Shown: piece by piece, positions 21,109 through 31,834 of the stretch
Layout: the number at the start of each line of letters is the position of its first letter
How positions within the stretch are numbered: position 1 is the first letter of the stretch
Assembly: GCA_949361645.1 (NCBI GenBank)
Contig: OX442416.1
Coordinates: forward strand, 15,638,674 to 15,702,673
Length of the DNA: 64,000 bases
Reading direction: 5' to 3'
DNA from: Spongilla lacustris
Lineage: Eukaryota; Porifera; Demospongiae; Spongillida; Spongillidae
Notes under the pieces: model-generated
Seen by the model: only the letters and a program-made list of their open reading frames with translations
The model's database searches: none
Told to the model about the DNA's origin: nothing
Position numbers and translations under genes: made by a program

Positions 21109-24100
21109 TTGTTCATGCAGAGGTTTAAGTTTAATTGTCGAGTAAGGGGGGAAGTCGAGCCTATTGCTGATTTTGTAGCGGCATTGCGAGCATTGTCGGA
21201 ACATTGTGAGTTTGGCATGTCGTTGGAGGATGTTTTAAGGGACCGCTTGGTGTGCGGGATTAACAACCCTTCAATACAGCGAAGGTTATTGGGTGAAGGG
21301 GGTCTGACGTTCAAGAAAGCATTAGAGTTGTCTTTATCAATGGAGTTGGCTAACAAAGGTTCAAGTAAATTGCAGGCTGCTACGAAGTCAGATGAACAGG
21401 TGCAGACTGTACAAAAGTCTAGGGGCCTACAATGTTATAGGTGTGGTGGGAACCATTTGGCTCATGTGTGTAGGTTAAAAAACTTGATCTGTAGTCAATG
21501 TGGCAAGAGGGGGCATGTTGCCAGGGTGTGTCGGAGCAAAGCTACACTGAATGCACCACAGAGGGGTAGGCATGATGTGGCAGCACTTGACGAGGACATT
21601 CCCTTAGAAGAGCCATCTGTGCGTACTTTGTATACCCTTGCCACAAAGGAGGCCCCATTTCATGTGACCTTGAAATTACATGGGGTGCCTGTTTCAATGG
21701 AAATAGATACGGGGGCAGCCAGAACTGTTATGAGTCAACAAGCATTCAAGTCAACTTGGGGCAAATCCGTAGCCCCTGTGTTGCATGATACACATATCAA
21801 ATTGTGTACATATACAGGAGAATCACTTAAAGTCTTAGGGGTGGCAGATGTTACTGTAATGTACAAAGGACAAGAGACAAAGCTGCCCTTGGTAGTTGTT
21901 GGGCAAGGAGGGCCCAATCTTTTAGGACGTGACTGGTTGCGTGCTTTGAAGTTAGACTGGGGAGCCATTCGTTTAATTTCTGCAAATGCAAAACATTCCA
22001 GTTGGGAGCAAATTCTTAAAAATCATGCAGCTCTTTTCAAAGAAGAGCTGGGCACAGTGAAAGGAGTAGTGGCAAAAGTCCATGTGGAAGCAACAGCAGC
22101 TCCATCTTTCTACAAATATCGTTCAGCCCCATTTATTATGAAGGAAAAGATAGAGAAAGAGCTAGAGCGCTTGGAGCTAGCAGGAATTATCACACCTGTA
22201 CAATTTTCAGAGTGGGCCGCCCCAATAGTACCGGTGGTGAAAGCTGATGGTTCGATAAGAATTTGCGGGGATTATAAATTAACACTGAATCGTGTAGCCA
22301 GGATAGAAACATACCCTATTCCACGTGTTGAAGAGTTGTTTGTTGTTTTACGAGGAGGTGAAAAGTTCTCCAAAATAGATTTGTCAAGTGCATATCAGCA
22401 GATTGTTCTAGATGAGCAGTCTAGGCCTTATACCACCATTAACACTCACAAAGGGCTTTTTATGTATAACAGATTGACATTTGGTATAGCATCGGCTCCA
22501 GCAATTTTCCAACGTACGATGGAAACCATCCTACAGGGGTGTCAGCGTACATGTGTGTACTTTGATGACATATTGGTTACAGGGTCTTCAAACGACGAAC
22601 ATTTGGCTAATCTGGATAGTGTGCTTTGTAAACTCGAGGGAGCGGGCTTACGACTCAACCGGGCTAAGTGTGCATTTATGCTACCTAGTGTTGAGTATTT
22701 AGGGCATAGAATCGACAGGGAGGGATTGCACCCTACTGAAGAGAAGGTCATAGCAATCCACAATGCACCTGTACCTACAAGCGTAACAGTGCTGAAATCA
22801 TTTCTGGGACTCCTTAATTACTATTCTAAGTTCTTACCCAACGTATCATCCACGTTGGCACCACTGTATCTACTGTTACGAAAGAAGCAGAAGTGGGTAT
22901 GGGGTAAAGAGCAAGAGGAAGCTTTCCTCAGAGCTAAAAGAATGCTTCAGTCATCGGCTCTATTGGTTCATTATGATGGGAACAAGCCGTTGCTGTTAGC
23001 ATGTGACGCATCCTCATACGGAGTGGGTGCTGTGTTATCACATGTGATGTCTGATGGGTCAGAAAAACCCATTGCGTTCGCATCACGATCAATGACAGCT
23101 GCTGAAAAAGTGTACTCGCAGCTCGACAAAGAAGCCTTGGCCATCATATTTGGAGTTACTAAATTCCATCAATATGTGTATGGAAGAATCTTCACTATTG
23201 TGTCAGACCATAAGCCATTAATATACATTCTTGGTGAGAAAAATGCTATTCCACCAATGGCTTCAGCTAGGGTACAACGGTGGGCTTTGACGCTTTCTGG
23301 CTATCAATACACCATTAAGTACAAGGAAGGCATAACACATTGTAACGCTGATGCACTCAGTAGGTTGCCTTGTCCTTGTACCAGTGATGCAAAAGCTCAA
23401 CAGACCCCAGGTGAATTGGTGGGGTTGATCGATCTGCTAAACTCCTCAGCCACAACAGCCAATCAAATACGGAAGTGGACGGATAAGGATCCTACACTGT
23501 CCCGGGTGAGACAATTTCTTTTGACAGGATGGCCCAATAGCAACTTAGCAGAGGAGTTCAAACCGTATGTGACTAGAAAGTTAGAACTTAGTGTTTTGGA
23601 TGGGTGCGTGTTGTGGGGAGCAAGAGTTGTGATACCACCTCAAGGGAGAGCAAATATCCTGCAGGAGTTACACGAGGTCCATTTGGGTATGAACAAAATG
23701 AAGGGTTTAGCTCGTGGGTATGTTTGGTGGCCTAAATTAGACAGTGACATAGAAGACCTGGTGCGGAAGTGTGATGTGTGTCAATCTTCAAGGTCTTTAC
23801 CGGCAGTAGCTCCACTGCACCCTTGGGAGTGGCCACAGCAACCCTGGTCTCGTTTGCACCTAGATTTTGCGGTACCTTTCTTGGGTCACATGTACTTAGT
23901 GCTTGTGGATGCTTATTCTAAATGGATGGAAGTCCAAGTGATGAAAACAATTACATCCTCAGCAACAATCGAAAAACTCAGGGCTATATTTGCTACTCAC
24001 GGACTTCCTTGTAAAATTGTGACTGACAATGGACCCTCCTTTGTTAGTCAAGAGTTTAGAGAATTTATGGAACAGAATGGGATTGTGCATATTAAGTCTG

Positions 24101-24300
24101 CACCATATCACCCAGCAACTAATGGTTTAGCGGAACGTGCTGTGCAAACTTTCAAGCAAGGTTTAAGGCATAACAGCATTGGCACAATAGAAACCAGGCT
24201 GTCAAGGTTCTTGTTTCATTGGTTTGTCACCAGCGGAGTTGCTGTTCGGAAGGAGACCTCGATCTCGGTTGGACCTAGTACATCCCGACTTGTCAAATAA
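21109..24300 (+). CDS. gag-pol: Gypsy gag-pol polyprotein (1063 codons, broken at both ends)
   Basis: The first residues continue gag. Two zinc knuckles follow: a CX2CX3HX4C at residues ~108-120 and a canonical CX2CX4HX4C at ~129-142; from memory this pair is typical of Mag-like Gypsy elements. The aspartic protease motif DTGA is near 198. Reverse transcriptase has YFDDILV near 485. RNase H carries CDASSYGVGA near 632. Integrase has an HHCC-type zinc site (~855-893) and DDE residues in LVDAYSKW, TDNGPSF and NGLAERAVQ. The natural gag start is upstream in other frames. After about 24220 the frame no longer encodes integrase; that similarity moves to the frame at 24224-24805. Confidence 0.93.
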   Translation: MFMQRFKFNCRVRGEVEPIADFVAALRALSEHCEFGMSLEDVLRDRLVCGINNPSIQRRLLGEGGLTFKKALELSLSMELANKGSSKLQAATKSDEQVQTVQKSRGLQCYRCGGNHLAHVCRLKNLICSQCGKRGHVARVCRSKATLNAPQRGRHDVAALDEDIPLEEPSVRTLYTLATKEAPFHVTLKLHGVPVSMEIDTGAARTVMSQQAFKSTWGKSVAPVLHDTHIKLCTYTGESLKVLGVADVTVMYKGQETKLPLVVVGQGGPNLLGRDWLRALKLDWGAIRLISANAKHSSWEQILKNHAALFKEELGTVKGVVAKVHVEATAAPSFYKYRSAPFIMKEKIEKELERLELAGIITPVQFSEWAAPIVPVVKADGSIRICGDYKLTLNRVARIETYPIPRVEELFVVLRGGEKFSKIDLSSAYQQIVLDEQSRPYTTINTHKGLFMYNRLTFGIASAPAIFQRTMETILQGCQRTCVYFDDILVTGSSNDEHLANLDSVLCKLEGAGLRLNRAKCAFMLPSVEYLGHRIDREGLHPTEEKVIAIHNAPVPTSVTVLKSFLGLLNYYSKFLPNVSSTLAPLYLLLRKKQKWVWGKEQEEAFLRAKRMLQSSALLVHYDGNKPLLLACDASSYGVGAVLSHVMSDGSEKPIAFASRSMTAAEKVYSQLDKEALAIIFGVTKFHQYVYGRIFTIVSDHKPLIYILGEKNAIPPMASARVQRWALTLSGYQYTIKYKEGITHCNADALSRLPCPCTSDAKAQQTPGELVGLIDLLNSSATTANQIRKWTDKDPTLSRVRQFLLTGWPNSNLAEEFKPYVTRKLELSVLDGCVLWGARVVIPPQGRANILQELHEVHLGMNKMKGLARGYVWWPKLDSDIEDLVRKCDVCQSSRSLPAVAPLHPWEWPQQPWSRLHLDFAVPFLGHMYLVLVDAYSKWMEVQVMKTITSSATIEKLRAIFATHGLPCKIVTDNGPSFVSQEFREFMEQNGIVHIKSAPYHPATNGLAERAVQTFKQGLRHNSIGTIETRLSRFLFHWFVTSGVAVRKETSISVGPSTSRLVK

Positions 24301-24805
24301 AGTAGAGTCGAGTCAAGCAAGACAGAAACAAGGTCATGACACACCAAATATGGTATCCCGTACTTTCAGCTTGGGGGACAGAGTTTATGTATATGATTTT
24401 CACAACCCACACAAATGGATTCCTGGTATTGTAGTGGAACTGACAGGAAGTCTTTCTTACAAGGTGAGATTGCAGGATGGTGTGGTAGTTCGTCGTCACG
24501 TGAATCATATTAGAAGTCGTGCTGCAGTTGCAGGTGGTGAGCTTAACGCTGATCCTGTTGCACCAACGGCCACCTCCCTTCAGCCAGACATCATGGATGA
24601 TGGTCCAACTTCAGATTTGTCCTATGACCCAGCACCACTAGCAGATAGCACAGCCACTGAAGAAGATAGAGATGCAGTTATCATCCCAGAGGACTCTGAC
24701 ACCAGTCCACAGGAGGCAGTAAACCTTCCTCAGGAGGTAGCACCAGTTCCACCGATGACCTTGCGGAGATCAACCCGAGTTAGACAAGCACCTGACCGCT
24801 ACTAG
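24224..24805 (+). CDS. Gypsy integrase C-terminal part (shifted frame)
   Basis: Starting near SPAELLFGRR this frame carries the conserved end of a Gypsy integrase, including SLGDRVYVYDF and a VRLQDGVVVRRHVNHIR chromodomain-like/GPY-type segment. A Pro/Asp/Ser-rich tail follows and ends at TAG near 24805. The junction with the upstream frame lacks the residues normally found between the DDE core and the SPAELL motif. This suggests a small deletion of roughly 30 bases rather than a simple one-base shift. Confidence 0.8.
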   Translation: MSPAELLFGRRPRSRLDLVHPDLSNKVESSQARQKQGHDTPNMVSRTFSLGDRVYVYDFHNPHKWIPGIVVELTGSLSYKVRLQDGVVVRRHVNHIRSRAAVAGGELNADPVAPTATSLQPDIMDDGPTSDLSYDPAPLADSTATEEDRDAVIIPEDSDTSPQEAVNLPQEVAPVPPMTLRRSTRVRQAPDRY

Positions 24806-24850
24806 AGAGAGAACACACATATTGACTATTATTGAAGTGCATAGTTGTGT

Positions 24851-24866
24851 GTTAAGGGGGGAGGAA
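24851..24866 (+). other. Polypurine tract
   Basis: GTTAAGGGGGGAGGAA lies immediately before the 3' LTR, where plus-strand priming of LTR elements starts. Confidence 0.85.
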
Positions 24867-24989
24867 TGTGATGTATTGGCATACGTATATTTAGAGTGCA
24901 GTTGTGCGCATGCTCATTGATTGAATGATCCTTTTTGTTAATGAGTGAATCGTGACTGAGAGCCAAGTCTGGGGGTCCAAGACACTACA
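24867..24989 (+). repeat. 3' LTR (123 bp)
   Basis: Begins TGTGATG and ends ACTACA. It is followed by the target duplication GTATA. Confidence 0.95.
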
Positions 24990-24994
24990 GTATA

Positions 24995-25604
24995 TAGGAT
25001 TTGAAGGCAATGGTGGTGTAAAAAGGAAGGGAACAAGGAGATACAATAATTATTCCTATATTTAGTAACATAATTGTAATGACGTTCTATACAGTGCTAA
25101 ATTTGATCGCTTTTCATGAACAGCTATACACTGTAGACTTGATTGTAATGAAAGAATGCAATTATTTGATCAAAATGCTATATTTCAATGGGTTTACAGT
25201 TAGCTTCTCTGCGACTATTTCAATCGAACTGAACTGATATCTGTATAAGATGGTTGTATATATGCCGAAACAAAAATGCTCGTAGTTAGGGAGGATTAGT
25301 GGCAGGCAAGCTCTCTGATGCTGTAAATTGATGTAATGAGCCCGAAAAGAATTCGCTCATCGCAGCTATTTACTGGAAAAGGCGGTCCGAGCTATAGGAC
25401 GTCGATCGATTTGCTAGCGCGCAATATAGCAACTTTTCAACTGATATTAATCAAAGCTAGTGCCTGTTCGCGATCACAAAAACGTATGCTCTTAATCACA
25501 TGCATGTATATATGCATGTATAAGATGTACCCCGCACCCTCGAGCGGCTGTACATGTTGTACATCAGTACATGTATGCATAGTAACATGAACTGTTAATA
25601 CTAC
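24995..25604. other. Intergenic, no supported gene
   Basis: An 84-codon frame from 25336 (MSPKRIRSSQLF) starts well but leads into low-complexity TACATG/CATGTA sequence. No domain was recognised and it is not called as a gene. Confidence 0.4.
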
Positions 25605-26216
25605 ATGGCAATCGTTGGAAAAAAAAAAAAAGATCCACAGAAAAAGTGTAGCGGCTATGGCCGCTACGGCCGTCGATCGGCCGCTACAGTTTCTACGCCA
25701 CTGATCATGACATCAGGATTGAAGAACCGAAGAGCGATCCCGCCGGAGAGTGGGGCTTGGACCACTGAGCCGGTGATCACGGACAATTAAGTGCATGCAT
25801 CACGTGCGTGCAATGCCACCATACTAGTAACGTGCCGCGTGCGTGACGTACTTTACCAGCCGGACTACGCGGGAACAGACTACGAGGACGGAGGGGAGGA
25901 CGCCACTTTTCGCTGTCACAACACAGAGGAGTGCGCGGGAATATACGTCACGCGGATGCGCGTGTTACGGCAACCCTGCGTTAAATTCGACTCGGGAAAA
26001 TTCCACAATCACTGCGATCGTCACAGTAGATACAGATGCTGCATCGGCGACTACCGCGAGCGACACTGTGAGCGATGCGGGAAGCTGTAGGCGACTATAT
26101 AACTGACTGTTATAACTCGGAAGAGGACGAGGATAACAGTGATGATGATGGTAATTATAATATAATCATGGTGGAGGATGTCTCTGATGATCCTGACGAA
26201 TGCAGCAGTTAGTGTG
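25605..26216 (+). CDS. Cysteine-rich reading frame, fragmented
   Basis: This GC-rich island contrasts with AT-rich flanks. The frame 25605-26090 is interrupted once by TAA at about 25788. Its second part encodes a cysteine pattern: CHNTEEC, QPC, NHC, then RCC-x6-C, ending CERCGKL. The spacing faintly recalls three-finger or activin-receptor-type ectodomains, which end with a CC-x(n)-C group; this is only a resemblance. In a different frame from about 26077 follows an acidic tail (NSEEDEDNSDDDG) ending at TAG near 26216. It could be one gene broken by indels, an exon with unseen splice sites, or chance. No function is assigned. Confidence 0.3.
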
Positions 26217-26248
26217 TGAAGAGGATTGCCCCTCAGTTTTGGTTTAAT

Positions 26249-26288
26249 ACCCAGACAATACGTATGTAATGGTCTGGGTACGAGACTA
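26249..26288. mobile_element. Mini hairpin, GTCTGGGTACGAGACTA family
   Basis: ACCCAGAC and GTCTGGGT pair across about 15 bp and are followed by ACGAGACTA, the typical outer end of the short MITE family in this window. Confidence 0.55.
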
Positions 26289-27967
26289 CCCATGGTATAT
26301 GTAATACACGCCTCACACATGTGATTGTGGTGCTCTTGGATTAATTGATTGTATACTTGTACCATTGTATCAGGTGCAATTCCATGTAATGTGCCATTGA
26401 CCATTTGATTTCATTTGATATCATCAAACTGATCATGAATACGATCTAAAGTTATATAATACAAGGTCCCAATTTTTAATTCTTTCAAAAGTGTGTTTCA
26501 TATGCATTGAAAATCCACCATTAACACAATGGCACAACCTTTGCATGAGGCTAGGGCAACATCTCAGATATCATACCGGTCCTCAAGGGTCAGCATCTTC
26601 AGTTCCTTCTGGAGGGTCCGGTGACAGCATGGGCAAGAGGCCATGGTGTATGCTGGAGATCCTAGAACATTAGGGCCGGGCAAGGTGGCCATGAACACAA
26701 GTCCTGCTTGCTGCAAAATTGCCAGTAACATCACATTTTACTTACTGTAACTATCTAGTATGTACTGTACGTAATGGCTAGCGGTACTGCTACAGCTCAT
26801 GCCGGCCAATTTGAAAAAGCATGCAGAAGGACAAATTAAAGATGCATGAAGTGAGTTATCACGGGAGACCTGGCCAGTGATAAAAACAGGTAGGACGGGT
26901 GCAAGACGTTAGCAGGCTTGTGGACAAGACATTGATCACAAAAACAAACTGTGCATCAGATGGCGAAAACCAGCTCTGTTACATGTGTATGGGGAACCAG
27001 TCCGAGCCACTGAGGTACACAGCAAATACAGTATGATGAAGAAACAAGCAGTCTCAACCAGGCTATGAGTATTTGAAACGACCTTGGGCCTTGGGGGTCC
27101 TTATAGCTAAATTTTGAAATTGAATGCTGATGAGCTGGATAATATTAAAGGTGCTACTCTTTGACAAGGAACTTCAGGTAAGGGAGGCTGGCAGAGAGAA
27201 GGATGACCTAGTGGGACTAAAAGAAGTTCAAAATGGCCGGAAAGGAAAATGTCCATGCTGATTGCAGGTCCAGGCTCGTCCAGCATAATCAAGGATCACA
27301 GCAGGAAAGTTATGACATGGCGATCCATGCTGGCTTAATTCTGTAGCTCAAAATTGTTTCTTGAAGTGAGCTTACATGTTTGAAGCGGTCATACTTAAAA
27401 TATACATGTATATCATAACTGTAACTCAATGCAACCTCATGCACTTTTAAAATCCTTATTTCTCTCATTACCTCACTCTTTCATCTTTCCTCCCTAAATC
27501 CCCACCTCCTACACACCTCAACTCCTAAACATCACCCCACCACCCTGCATGAAATCTTGTCCTCAGTATATAGGCATGCGCATGAATAGATTAGTACTCA
27601 AGGTTACTTGTGTCCAGGTGGCCTTTGTCCTCTCCTGCAACTGTGTCCTCCCATGAGCCTGCCCCTTCAAAACTACGGCCGTTGATGTACATCATGTAAG
27701 GCTTCTAAATGTAACATAATGTTGGACCCAAGTACTCTGAATACACAAAAGTATGATGGACCATGTGGACCCCTAGCTTAGTGCTATGTAGGACTATCGA
27801 CCTCAATATTTTCACATACAGCGATATTCGATCAAATGACTCATGCAGTGCGTCTTTAAAAAAATTCATGTGCCTGATAGACCGATACACAGGACCAAAT
27901 TAAGTACATGTACCTCAACATTACCTGTAACTATTGTTATCACCATGTGTTTAATCACCAAACACAG
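26289..27967. other. Intergenic, no supported gene
   Basis: No domain-bearing frame was found on either strand. A pyrimidine-rich stretch occurs at about 27450-27530. Confidence 0.45.
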
Positions 27968-28070
27968 GAGGGTCAGGTTCCAGGAGAGGGTGGAACCTGT
28001 CGGGTTGAAGACCATGGCAAAGCCTCTGTTTTTGATAAGAACCCAAGTCATCTTAGCGTCCTTGCCAATG
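27968..28070. other. Exon-like island, strand uncertain
   Basis: On the plus strand this 103-bp stretch is open between an AACACAG acceptor and a GTCAGT donor, reading EGQVPGEGGTC and onward. On the minus strand the same bases are open and read KNRGFAMVFNPTGS, which from memory resembles a motif near the C-terminus of glycosidase-like proteins of the kind encoded at 28439-32627. Splice signals favour plus and the motif favours minus. No partner exon was found for either. Confidence 0.3.
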
Positions 28071-28099
28071 GTCAGTTTAATTTCTAGCTTTCTCAATAC

Positions 28100-28210
28100 T
28101 CGTTCCCAGACTCATTTACGTATACTGTTGTTATTAATTAATTCGTACATGCATTACCATGTATTACCGCATTATGCGGTAATACTTACGTGAGTGAGTC
28201 TGGGAACGAG
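28100..28210. mobile_element. Hairpin MITE (CTCGTTCCCAGACTC ends)
   Basis: CTCGTTCCCAGACTCA at the left pairs with TGAGTCTGGGAACGAG at the right. The centre contains a further palindrome, ATTACCGCATTATGCGGTAAT-like. It is 111 bp with no coding content. Confidence 0.7.
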
Positions 28211-28438
28211 ACTAGCTAAGAGGCTGCAAATGGGCGACTGTTGTGATGTAACATTATCCATCTAGAAAGACTGCCCCCAATATCTTTCATCCCCTTTGAG
28301 TTTCCACGATGCACGTTGCTGTGACCTGCATCTCTGGAAATAGTGGTCTGGGTATGAGTGGTACTAATTATACAAAGTAAACACGCCCTTTCTTTTTAAA
28401 TTAATAGTCGGATGGTCTGGGGACCCGATAGTACAACC

Positions 28439-28534
28439 ATGGCTGTACTACTGTTGCTTGTTTTCCTTCTTGGATGTCTGTCACTCTCAGCATCAAGAGA
28501 AGCAGACTGGTTGGTGGATACCGTAAATACTCCG
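28439..28534 (+). CDS. Secreted glycosidase-like gene, exon 1 (signal peptide)
   Basis: ATG in a good context (CAACCATGG) is followed by 32 codons to a GTGAGT donor at phase 0. The first ~19 residues (MAVLLLLVFLLGCLSLSAS) are a classic signal peptide, so the product enters the secretory pathway. The remaining residues (READWLVDTVNTP) join in frame to exon 2 at 29865. The start is chosen because it is the only ATG giving a signal peptide with a phase-compatible donor. Confidence 0.75.
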
Positions 28535-28617
28535 GTGAGTCTTAATGTTAGCTAGGCACGCTGTTATTTATTTATTTATTTTTTCCCATAGAGTACCGAT
28601 CGAATCGGTCAATACTA

Positions 28618-28752
28618 GGCCTATACTCGGCCTAGTACTGTACAGAAGGCCTAGTACTGTACAGAAGGCCTAGTACTGTACAGAAGGCCTATAGTACTGT
28701 ACAGAAGGCCTAGTACTGTACAGAAGGCCTAGAGTAGTACAGAAGGCCTAGT
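28618..28752. repeat. 19-bp minisatellite in intron 1
   Basis: Six to seven copies of AGTACTGTACAGAAGGCCT with small indels. Confidence 0.85.
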
Positions 28753-29864
28753 CTGCATGCATGTGTAATATGGCTATAGGCTAACAGTGGCGTGCGTGTT
28801 CAGGGACGCTCTGCACTCAGCCATACCTGGTACCGTTTAGTGTTTAAGTAATAGGCCTAGGATAGAGTCGGTAGTGATCGGCATCGCAGCTAGCCAGTGT
28901 TCGGCCACCTATCAGCCAAGCTGCCTATGTATTTGAAAATCTAGCACTTCAGTAATAGTAACAAACTGAACTACTAGTAGCCTAGGCCAACCATATTTAT
29001 TTTTAAAAGCTTCCGCGAAACGAATAGCACGGATTACCCCCGAAATCGCTGGGTTACAAAGATGGAGGACCTATGGCAGCGCATGCAGGGGAGCGTGTGA
29101 TGAAAGCGACTCTCCTTCCACATGCATGCCTACAGCTCCCACTGCATTTATACAATACTTTTAAAACAGGCTAAATAGACCTACATGTACTAATCGTAGA
29201 GTATTTTTTTAAAAAGGTGTCGATCATATGACTTTCACTTTTAGGTCGCTGTGCATTTGAGCTATTATTGTTTCACCTAACCCTGGCTAGAATGATGGAT
29301 GGGTGTTCATACAAAATGATGTAATTGACCGTGCATAGGGAGAGGTAGCATCTGTAGGTGCGGGGAAGAAGCAATGATGAAACTATGCCTGGCCCGGAGG
29401 AGGGAAGGGGGAGGAGGGGGGTGGAGGGAGGGGGAGGAGGGTGTTTACTGTGTGTATTCATACCTCTACCACACTGTTAGTATGTTTACTGCATCCCTTG
29501 TCAATAACCTGTTATGGTCTATGTCATGTGAAGTAACAATGTAATTGTCTTGGTAGTAAGCTGACATAGCTGACCTTTGAACACATTGTCCTGTGCTTCC
29601 TGGCCAGCTGGTGTGTGTGTGTTCTGTTGACCACTGTGTGTAGTGGCATGACCAATAACATGATGGTGTAGTAGTGGAGATCATTTTTGTAATGACAGAA
29701 TGACTTCCATCCATCCATATACATGTACATGTACTTGTTTCATGTACATACAGGTGTACATGTACACATATGTATTAACTAACTGTATGGTAGTAATGAC
29801 GTCCATCACTTGTGTTGATATTGCACACACTTAACACTTTCCTCCCCTCCTCCTCCCCCACAAG

Positions 29865-30997
29865 GTCATCCTCACCAGTGACGGGAAAGGTGGCATGTTG
29901 CTAAGTAATGGTCTCATCTCCAGAACCTTCCTGCTCTCGCCAGACTTTGGGACCATAGCTTTCAAGAGCCTCGTTTATGACAACGCCATCCTGAGGGCCA
30001 TCTCCCCCGAAGCAGAGGTGACACTGGATGGAGCGGCCTACAATGTGGGGGGCCTGCAGTCCAACGTCCCACCAGACTACTTCAACCGCACTGGCATCTC
30101 CTACCAGGTGGACCCCACCTCCTTCCACTATCTCTCCCACACCACCTCACTGCCCGTAGCTCCATTCCACTGGGAGCCAGGCCTCAGACACTCCCCCAGC
30201 GACAGCAAGTGGCCCCCCGAGGGTTTAACCCTCCAGGTCCTATTTGGACCCCCCGCTGGGGTGAAGCGACCTGAGCATGCCAACGTTACCGTCCTGGTCA
30301 GTTACGAGATGTACGTGGGGATCCCCCTCATGGCCAAGTGGGTCTCCGTCATGTACAAGGGGCTTTCCCCTGTGAGGATCGACGGCTGCACAGTGGAGTA
30401 CCTGGCCACGCAGAAGCCATATGCGCCGTTCTCGTTCGAGGACTACCCTTGGCCGTTTGAGCACAACTTCGAGACCATCACCTCCTCCTGGTTGTTTGTG
30501 GACCTCTCCATATCCACTTATGCCTACGGCTATGGAGGCGCCATATCGTGGGGCTTGGCCTCAAACCAGTACTCTGGTGCGGACCAACCTTACCTGAGCG
30601 TCTACTACTCCAGCGGTCCAGGGGTGTTCGTGGCGGGAAGCGGTGGCGGGAAATTCTTCAGGGACTTCCCCCAACCCACGCTGACCCAGTTTGACTCGTT
30701 CAGAGCTCTCCTCCTGGTGACGGACTCCAGCGACAGGGAGCGTGTGTCCCTGAGCAGGGCCAGGATGACCAGGGTCCTTACCCCACAGACCCAGGAGAAC
30801 CCCATCTTCTTCCACCTCACCAATGTGGACCCGAGCGCATTTATCAGTGCCATCAACCAGACTGCTGAGGTCGGATTTGAGATGGTCATATTCAGCTTTG
30901 GCAGTGCCTTTGACCTGGAGAACACCGACCCTGAGTACTTGGCAGAGATCGAGCTGTATGTGAACTATGCCTTGAAGAGAGGCCTTGAGGTTGGAGG
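29865..30997 (+). CDS. Secreted glycosidase-like gene, exon 2
   Basis: Begins after CCCCCACAAG and ends at a GTAAGT donor in phase 2, with about 377 open codons. Codons end mostly in C or G, giving an exon much richer in GC than the Roco-like gene. The start (VILTSDGKGG, LLSNGLISRTF) and the following beta-rich region resemble the N-terminal sandwich of a large glycosidase. Later parts (YAYGYGGAISWGL, NPIFFHLTNVDPSAF) lead into the presumed barrel (EVGFEMVIFSFG). I recognise the general type, a secreted glycoside hydrolase-like protein of marine invertebrates perhaps near GH36/GH31, but cannot name the family or substrate. A (GT)n microsatellite begins inside the donor. Confidence 0.8.
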
Positions 30998-30999
30998 GT

Positions 31000-31001
<2 letters not shown>

Positions 31002-31072
<71 letters not shown>
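31002..31072. repeat. (GT)n microsatellite at the exon 2 donor
   Basis: About 35 GT units start within the GTAAGTGTGT donor of exon 2. A TACATG-rich stretch follows at 31085-31255. Confidence 0.95.
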
Positions 31073-31078
<6 letters not shown>

Positions 31079-31270
31079 TATGTGGTGTACATGTATGTAT
31101 GTGTACACATACATTGTACTACATTACATTTTATATTTACAATACATGTATATGTACATGTACATACATGTATATATCCCCCATACAGCACATGTACATG
31201 TAGTTTGTCCTTTTTTGTATATGTACATGTACATGTACATGTACATGTACATATGTATGTGTGTATACAG

Positions 31271-31629
31271 CTGTGGATCCAGGAATTCCGGATTGTGTGC
31301 TGTGCACCCAAACTGGTCCCGAAGCCTCAACGTGGCCTAAATGACATACACATGCACATGTTACATTGAGCGTTTAATATTATATCCTTGTCAGACAGGA
31401 CTTTAGTTTACTTATATCTACCTGTTTCCTGAGAATAAGTGCATTGACACGCTTACATGTACATCCTGTAGCACAGCACGCACCTTTTTGCTTTCTTTCC
31501 TGGTAAGACTTAATTAACCATGTGTGTGTCACAATCTAAGGAATTACTAATTACTTAGAGGCAAGGGAGGGTCTTTAGACCCCAAAGACCCCACCCCCAC
31601 CGCCACCCCTCTGAATCTACCCCTGCTAC
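31271..31629. mobile_element. Possible degenerate hAT-like insertion in intron 2
   Basis: The left edge CAGCTGTGGATCCAGG resembles the hAT end at 2118. The right edge, read inversely, gives CTGTAGCAGGGGTAGATTCAG, and AGGGTCTTTAGACCCC lies close inside it. No target duplication is visible and the inverted repeat is imperfect, so both boundaries are approximate. Confidence 0.35.
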
Positions 31630-31702
31630 AGTCTTGTGCATGTGCGCTTGGTGTACATGTATGTATGATACAATGTGTGAGCTTTGGTGTTGTATTCTTC
31701 AG

Positions 31703-31832
31703 ATATGATCTCATCTGTCGTGACCGTGGCAACGGAGGCTATGGGGGAACGTTGGATATCAGTGGGACGTTGTGGACCCATCAAGTGGGCAGCTTGGAGT
31801 GGATGCCTGCTTTGCATCAGGCTGGTATGTGT

Positions 31833-31834
<2 letters not shown>
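31703..31834 (+). CDS. Secreted glycosidase-like gene, exon 3
   Basis: Begins after TATTCTTCAG and completes the split glycine codon of exon 2. It encodes YDLICRDRGNGGYGG and SLEWMPALHQAG. Two donors are possible. GTATGT at 31825 would leave phase 1, which does not fit exon 4. GTATGT at 31835 leaves phase 2, which joins exon 4 at 32018 in frame, so the later donor is chosen. It adds three to four residues encoded by the start of the GT repeat. Confidence 0.7.

Larger units (their letters stand above)
20683..24989 (+). mobile_element. Ty3/Gypsy LTR retrotransposon (4307 bp), TSD GTATA
   Basis: Two 123-bp LTRs, identical except for one base (TGTGG versus TGTGA near the start), flank a gag-pol region. 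The element is bordered by GTATA on both sides (20678-20682 and 24990-24994). Domain order is gag, protease, reverse transcriptase, RNase H, integrase, which defines the Ty3/Gypsy type. Near-identical LTRs mean a young insertion. The reading frame is nevertheless interrupted near 21005, near 21110 and near 24221, so this copy is not expected to make a complete polyprotein as read. Confidence 0.97.

Noticed and set aside
30985..31369. Cys-Val repeat frames over the GT microsatellite
   Set aside because: Translation of (GT)n inside intron 2.
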